Assembly: GCA_029204225.1 (NCBI GenBank)
Contig: CM055100.1
Span: forward strand, 31,470,089 to 31,534,088
Length of the DNA: 64,000 bases
Source of the DNA: Diphasiastrum complanatum
Taxonomy: Eukaryota > Streptophyta > Lycopodiopsida > Lycopodiales > Lycopodiaceae
Direction: 5' to 3'
This document shows, piece by piece, positions 58,627 through 64,000 of the stretch (the stretch's first letter is position 1; each line of letters opens with the position of its first letter). The notes under the pieces were generated by a model that was not told the origin of the DNA, did not search any database, and worked only from the letters and a program-made list of their open reading frames with translations. Made by a program: the position numbers and the translations under genes.

Positions 58627-59681
58627 TTGCCAAGCAAGCCCTCAAGGCATGCCAAAGATACATGGAAACGAAGGCCCAGCCCACCCCCGTGGTAATTCCA
58701 CCACCACCTAATTTTGACGCTGCACAGGCTAGTACCAGCCAAGATTAGAGCCAGCAGACAACAGGGGGATTTCAACCAGATCAAGGGTCCGAAGGCCAAG
58801 ACCAAGGGCAGACAGATGCGGCCGCTGAGACGCGAGACCAGAGCCAAGGTGCAACCACCAGCCAGGGCCAAGCAACATCATCCAGAGGATCGCGTATGAT
58901 ATTTGCCAACCGGGCCTTCCGAAAACCGAAGTCCGTGGAGGAGAACATCAATGAATTTTTATCCAAATATCCCCACAAGTCATCAAGAGGCGGCTGATAG
59001 ATATCATTCTCAGCTCAGACCATCAAGGGAAAAGAACTGCAAGCCTTACCCGCCCTTCAACCACAACCGGAGTGGCGACAACAATTATTTGAGAGAGACC
59101 CTGCGGCCATCAGGGCTTACGTGACAAGTCCGCAACAGTTACGGGTGAACGCGCATTTTCTGCCATGTCCAAGAAAATCCAAATGGGCAGAATGCGGCAC
59201 TCTTCTGGACCAGATAACACTCAACAATTTCAACTGGCCAATCATCAAATCCGAATATGGGTGAACAATGGATGTAGACGCCAGAAGGGCTCTCTCCGCA
59301 TTCGCCAGTCACTACATCAATTGTCCCAATCCCACAGTCCACGCGACAACCACTTACGCCCGGGACTTGGAATATTTAATGGGCATTGAAACAAAATGGG
59401 ATGATTTCTCTCCTTCCATATTTTTTGATCCAAATAAGGCGTTCGCTTCCGACAAAGTCGAAGACCAACTACCAGTCGCTCGCATATATTACCGAGCTGC
59501 ATTCCTTGGAGATCCCTAGACGAAACAATTTCAAGCATGGGTGGATCAGGAATGGCTGACAGGAGTCCACAAGTCCTTCCACATGCCAAAGGACTCAAAG
59601 AAACTGGACCGTCTCAACTTCATGGAAGACATTATGGGCTATCTCATCCACCAGAGGCGGTCCAAGAGAACGCTATACTAA
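58627..59681 (+). pseudogene. Unrecognised coiled-coil element protein, copy 2 (C-terminal part)
   Basis: Homologous to the minus strand from about 31450 to 30406: it begins KQALKACQRYME, passes the proline-rich QPTPVVIPPPP and glutamine-rich linkers, then FRKPKSVEENINEFL, RDPAAIRAYVTS, VDARRALSAFASHYINCPN, VEDQLPVARIYYRAAFLGD and DRLNFMEDIMGYLIHQRR, and ends at the same TAA (59679-59681) as copy 1. TGATAG at 58995-59000 replaces TGGCAG of copy 1, and a TAG replaces a Gln-region codon near 58745. Its N-terminal two thirds are absent. Function unknown; conservation of spaced blocks between the copies shows it was once protein-coding. Confidence 0.65.
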
Positions 59682-60060
59682 ACTGGCAGAGTGCCGAGGG
59701 ACCGGCACTACTTCAGGCCGTGGGTCCTATTGGGGGTATTCCCAACAGAGTGTAAATAAATAAAATCCTCCAATAAAATGTGTTGCGAGGGCATGGCATC
59801 CTGCGTGTATAAGAGCCCCCCCCCCCCCCCAAATGAGCACACAATTGAAGTTGTAAATAAAATAAACTTGACTTGGGCCTTGTAATTAAAATAAAACTAG
59901 AGGCCCAATGTCATTTTTAAACTTAGAGATCACTTTTTAGAGTTGGGTCCAAACTGGGACTCACATGAATCTTGTGATTTCTAATGTACTTTTTGTGGAC
60001 CCTTGGATCAAGTTGGGTCCAATATAAATACTAACCTTTGTAAATTTGCATTGTTGCAGG
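59682..60060 (+). repeat. 3' flank of coiled-coil element copy 2
   Basis: The first 190 bases match the reverse complement of 30180-30405. A C-run occupies 59815-59830. The remaining 180 bases carry repeated GGGTCCAA/TTGGGTCC words and no ORF; they may be LTR or unrelated. Confidence 0.5.
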
Positions 60061-62160
60061 CATTGACAAAAACTTGATGCCAAAGCAAACAAGTGTATCT
60101 TTGTCGGTTATGATGAGAGGATGAAGGCATATAGTGTCTTGATCCTGTAATGAACAAGATTCACATAAGCAAAGATGTAATCTTTGATGAGACGCATAGG
60201 TATGGAGATGAAGGCCATGCAGGTGATGAAAGCATCAAAAGACTTCCCACAATCTTGGAAGAAGAAGATGAAGAAGACATTCCATAGGATGATGCACATG
60301 AAGACGAAGGTCGAGAGGGTGAGTATGAGAGAACACCACCTATCCAAGAGCCTAGGGGAAGGTACTTGCTGATAGGAGCAACAAAGGAGAAACCGGTTGG
60401 AAGTAAGAGACATTACTTGGACACTCCTTGGGACACATACTCTCCGCGAAGTGTATCACCTGAGTCTAAGATACCAAAATGTTACAAAAAGATCATGAAG
60501 GACGCAAAGCTAAATCAACCAAGATCTAGCACACAAGAAGAAGTGAGAAGATCAACGTGGGAAAGGAAGCCTCCTGATCTCTATCATGTGAACTATGCCC
60601 TAACGAGTGACATTTTGAAGTGTCGAGAGTCACCAACCTTTGATGAGGCAAAGGATCACAAAGAGTGGCAAAGGGCAGTGGAAGAGGAGATGGAGTCCAT
60701 CCACAGACATGGTACGTGGGAGCTAGTTGATCTACCACTTGGAAAGAAACCCATTGACAACAAATGGGTCTTTCGAACAAAGTTTCATGCGGATGGCATG
60801 ATAGCAAAGCATAAGGCACATCTAGTAGTGAAGGGCTATGAGCAAAACAAAGGAATTGACTATGAAGAGACATTTGCTCCAGTGGCTAAGTGGACTACGC
60901 TACGCCTTATCATCACCTTAGCATCTCATTTTGGGTGGAAGATCCATCAAATGGATGTGAAGTCCGCATTTTTGAATGGTGACTTAGAAAAAGAAGTTTA
61001 CATGGTCCAACCACAGGGCTTTATGACAAAGGGACAAGAACATAAGGTGTGCAAGTTACGCAAGGCACTTTATGGCCTTAAACAAGCGCCACGCACATGG
61101 TATGGATGCTTTGACCATTACTTTCTTTCGCATGAGTTTGTAAGGAAAAATTCAGATCCAGATCTTTATGTTCTTATAAACAAAGATAGCATTGCCTTGA
61201 TTGTACTTTATGTTGATGATATTATTATCACGGGCAATGATGAGAATCTCATTCATTCTATCAAAGCCAACTTGTGCAAGCAATTTGAGATGACAGATTT
61301 AGATCTTATGCACTATTGCTTGGGTGTTGAAGTATGGCAAAATGGCAATGATATCAGGCTATGTCAAAGCAAGTATGTGCACGAGATATTAGAGAGATTT
61401 TGCATGACAGAGTGCAAACCTTCCATCACCCCTTGCGAAGCTGGTAAGAAGTTGTCTCATGTTGATGATAGTGCACAGATTGATGCTATTTTATTTCATC
61501 AACTAGTTGGGAGTTTGATCTATCTTACGACTACTCATCCTGATATCTGCTATGCTGTAAGTCTTATTAGTCAATTCATGTCATCACTCACTATGGATCA
61601 TTGGAAAGCCGTGAAGAGGATTTTGAGGTACGTGAAAGGTACACCTAACCGTGGCTTGGTCTACAAAAGACAAAGTACTTTACCTAAGTTGCAAGGCTAT
61701 GTTGACGCTGATTGGGCAGGAAATGTAGATGATAGAAAGTCAACAACAGGTTATGCTTTCAATTTTGGTAGTAGTTGTTTTTCATGGTCTAGCAAGAAGC
61801 AAGACACCGTTTCTCTTTCTTCTATAGAAGCTGAATATAAAGCGTTAAGTTCTGCCACTCAAGAAGCTATTTGGATGCATAAGTTGTTAAGCGAGATTGG
61901 CATGAAGCAGGTACATCCTACTGGTATTTTCTGTGATAGCCAAAGTGGGATACAGTTGGCTAAGAATCTTGTCTTTCACACGAGAACAAAAACATATTGA
62001 AGTGAAATATCACTTTGTGCGTGAAAAGCTACAATATGAAGATATAAATATTACACACTATTCTACGATGTTGCAAGTTGCTGATATATTTACAAAAGCT
62101 TTCAGAAAAGAGAAGTTTAAAACTTTTAGAGCTAAACTTGGCTTAGATTTGGTTATGTAG
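60061..62160 (+). pseudogene. Copia family B pol: integrase end, linker, RT and RNase H
   Basis: Most complete pol in the window, truncated at its 5' side. The integrase end (CIFVGYDERMKAY-like) is frame-broken at 60090-60150. From 60366 a 544-codon frame holds the linker (GSKRHYLDTPWDTYSP), RT (WELVDLPLGKKPIDNKWVF, IDYEETFAPVAKW, QMDVKSAFLNGDLEKEVYM, LYGLKQAPRTWYG, VLYVDDIIITGND near 61200, YCLGVEVW) and RNase H (YVDADWAGNVDDRKSTTGYA, SSIEAEYKAL, FCDSQSGIQLAKN). One extra A in the run at about 61987-61991, compared with the minus copy, shifts the last 55 codons, which end FRAKLGLDLVM at 62160. RT and RNase H convert element RNA into DNA. All catalytic motifs are intact, so damage is recent. 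Confidence 0.92.
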
Positions 62161-62204
62161 AAAGCTTTTACTTATGATACTATCATGAATAGAGTAAACC
62201 TTAG

Positions 62205-62216
62205 AGCAAAGAGAGA
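62205..62216 (+). other. Polypurine tract of copia family B
   Basis: AGAGCAAAGAGAGA-type purine run directly before the LTR start; the minus copy has AAAGAGAGA at the same place. Confidence 0.65.
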
Positions 62217-62491
62217 TGTTGATCATTGAGGGAGAGAGTTAAAATAGCAATGATCGACTTGCACAGTGCTTTCTAATTTTGACAGTACGACGTGTGCCCA
62301 GTTCTAGAATTATCGGGCCGTCTTTCTTTTACGAGCCCTTTGAGTGCTCTTAAGGAACTTTATCTTTGTACTTGCTTATTAGTGTGTGAATATATAGTTT
62401 GTAGGAGAGCAATTCTATTGTCTTGTCTTGTTGCACTTAACGTTATGTTGAGGTGATTGATTTGGTTGGTTTTTAAACTATATTCTCAACC
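62217..62491 (+). repeat. Copia family B 3' LTR, plus copy
   Basis: Starts TGTTGATCATTGAGG and ends near TTCTCAACC, about 275 bp, matching 53469-53742 reversed. It directly abuts another LTR starting at 62493. Confidence 0.75.
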
Positions 62492-62492
62492 C

Positions 62493-63146
62493 TGTGAAAA
62501 TTGTCGACTAGTCTCTACATTTTATTTGGCAATTTTGGAGGCTAAAATGAAATCTCAACTTAGAGATAGTTTCATATTAGTCAATAAGGGCCTAAATAGT
62601 GGTATTACTATTTTTGGCAAGTAGATAAGTGGATGAGGTCATGTTTGGACCCATTCTAATTGTCTAATTTTGGTACATTGCATTTGGACTAGTATTTCTA
62701 GGTTTTTGGTTAAGTACCTACAGAAGCTTCCATTTTAGGGCATACTTAGGGAAAGTGTCTAAATGAAATATTAGTTGTTATAAATGGCTGGTACTTGCAT
62801 GGATAACAGATCATTGTTTTCTCTTATGATGTGGAATTCATCTTTGTTGATTCTATGTCCATCTCTTATGGTTTTCTCATGATATCTTGAGTTTCTATGT
62901 GTAAAATGTTGATTTTCTTGTTGATCTAGCTTTCACATGTGTGGAGTACTGTACTATACTGCTGCTGTATGGAAATGAAAACTACTAATTCATATCTAAG
63001 TGGTTATGATCAGATCTTAATGCATTTCTAAATTCTAGCATGCATAAAGTAGTGATTTCTATGTTGTTGATGATTCTAGATGTGTGATCCAAATTGGCTA
63101 AAGATCATTGATGAACTAATAGTGTTTTGATCTCATATTTTTCACA
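62493..63146 (+). repeat. 5' LTR of a further copia element
   Basis: 654 bp with perfect inverted ends TGTGAAAA...TTTTCACA, followed without a gap by a primer site. The first 100 bp are distantly related to the family A LTRs at 11219 and 53032. Confidence 0.85.
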
Positions 63147-63158
63147 TGGTATCAGAGC
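63147..63158 (+). other. tRNA-iMet primer-binding site
   Basis: Exact TGGTATCAGAGC immediately after the LTR. Confidence 0.9.
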
Positions 63159-63744
63159 AAGTTTCAGGCCAAAGTTTGTGATCTTACAAAATCTAGAGGT
63201 AGATTTGAGGGTGCCATAAATTCTATGAGGATTTGGAGGTGTTGTTGACTCAAATCAAGCATTTTCAACAATAGAGATTGGATCTTGTGATCTAAAAGTC
63301 ATTTTAGGTCAACCCACTTGTATATGGCCAATTTTTGAAGCCACTCATTGGAATGTGGAGACAAAAATTGCTCATGGTAGAGGATGATACATTCTAATAG
63401 ATGATATATCAAGATTCTAGCTTTTGCATGTAGATTTTCCTTGATTCAATATTTTGCATTTTTGGTGAAACCCTAAATTTGATAGGATATCTTGATTTTC
63501 AAGTTGCTGGAATTTTTAAGAGTGTGTTTCAATCTTAGGTGTTGGAAAACTTTCATCATATTGTATTTAGATCTATTGTATAGAAGAAATCAAGATTCTA
63601 GGTGCTAGGATTTGCTAGAAGAGAGAAAAGGAGAGGCTAGAGTATTTCCAAACCTTTGTGATTTTTTCTTGAGTTTCATTTGTTGATTTTCAAGAGAGTG
63701 CTAAGTGAATTGGAATAGGCTCAAAGAAGATCAAATCAGTGCAA
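63159..63744 (+). other. Leader of copia element
   Basis: Non-coding sequence between primer site and gag start, with no ORF of note. Confidence 0.5.
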
Positions 63745-64000
63745 CATGGCAACCACAAGTAGCAACATGTTGGAAGGCAATGATAGGCTTATCTCAATCA
63801 ACTATTCTACTTGGAAAGTGAGGATGGAGTCCTGTTGATAGAAATTGTTGCAGGTGTGGAGGATAGACCTTTGGCACCTCAAGATCAATTGAGGTATGAT
63901 AAGAAAGCTAAGAAAGCTTTACACATAATCAAGATGAATGTGACTAATGAACTTCTCAAGGAATTTGGGAAGTGCATTACAACAAAGGAGGCTAGGGATT
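63745..64000 (+). pseudogene. Copia gag N-terminus, cut by window end
   Basis: Begins MATTSSNMLEGNDRLISINY with STWKVRMESC, the usual copia gag opening (the tryptophan motif before the UBN2 domain). A TGA-TAG pair at about 63837-63842 with a frame change interrupts it; the other frame continues IVAGVEDRPLAPQDQL, KKAKKALHIIKMNV and LLKEFGKC to the window edge. Gag would form the particle. The rest of the element lies outside the window. Confidence 0.8.

Overview
The window looks like nuclear DNA of a land plant with a large, repeat-rich genome. The evidence is a spliced plant-type subtilase with ten GT-AG exons, Ty1-copia and Ty3-gypsy retrotransposons with plant tRNA primer sites, and long CT and GT microsatellites. 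I cannot name the species. There are no bacterial features, CRISPR arrays or rRNA genes. Only two loci look like functional host genes; almost everything else recognisable is decayed or nested retrotransposon sequence.

Layout. 0-5.7 kb: minus-strand gypsy gag fragments, with a candidate LTR and primer-binding site at 4.96-5.68 kb. 6.8-7.1 kb: a small single-pass membrane protein gene (minus). 8.6-11.9 kb: a chimeric LTR element (plus) joining a primer site, a gag-like start, an unknown 242-codon ORF, a copia RNase H and a 3' LTR. 12.2-13.2 kb: repeat fragments. 14.0-22.6 kb: an apparently complete subtilisin-like serine protease gene (minus, predicted 830 aa) with a 4.5-kb microsatellite-rich intron. 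22.6-27.1 kb: mostly unassigned. 27.1-30.2 kb: an LTR, primer site and non-coding interior of a non-autonomous element. 30.2-34.6 kb: an unusual LTR-like element (minus) carrying one long, stop-interrupted coiled-coil/proline-rich reading frame and no pol. 34.6-36.9 kb: copia pieces in opposite orientations. 36.8-42.4 kb: gypsy pieces, including a plus-strand copy that lacks most of the reverse transcriptase and has a zinc-knuckle cassette inside its integrase. 43.2-44.2 kb: decayed copia RT/RNase H. 45.7-49.8 kb: a non-autonomous element with LTR, PBS, polypurine tract and partial 3' LTR but no gag or pol. 53.0-56.0 kb: copia fragment (minus) abutting an LTR with a 128-bp CT expansion. 56.8-58.6 kb: copia pol (plus) fused by deletion to its own LTR. 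58.6-59.8 kb: second copy of the coiled-coil element. 60.1-62.5 kb: best-preserved copia pol plus 3' LTR. 62.5-64 kb: 5' LTR, PBS and gag start of another copia element, cut by the window end.

How it fits together. The subtilase is predicted to be a secreted, self-processing protease; the small membrane protein has no assigned role. The retroelements show repeated rounds of insertion, microhomology deletion and nonsense decay. The strongest candidate for something undescribed is the pol-less element at 30.2-34.6 kb and its partial copy at 58.6-59.8 kb: both share an unrecognised protein with the same C-terminal stop, so the reading frame existed before the copies separated.
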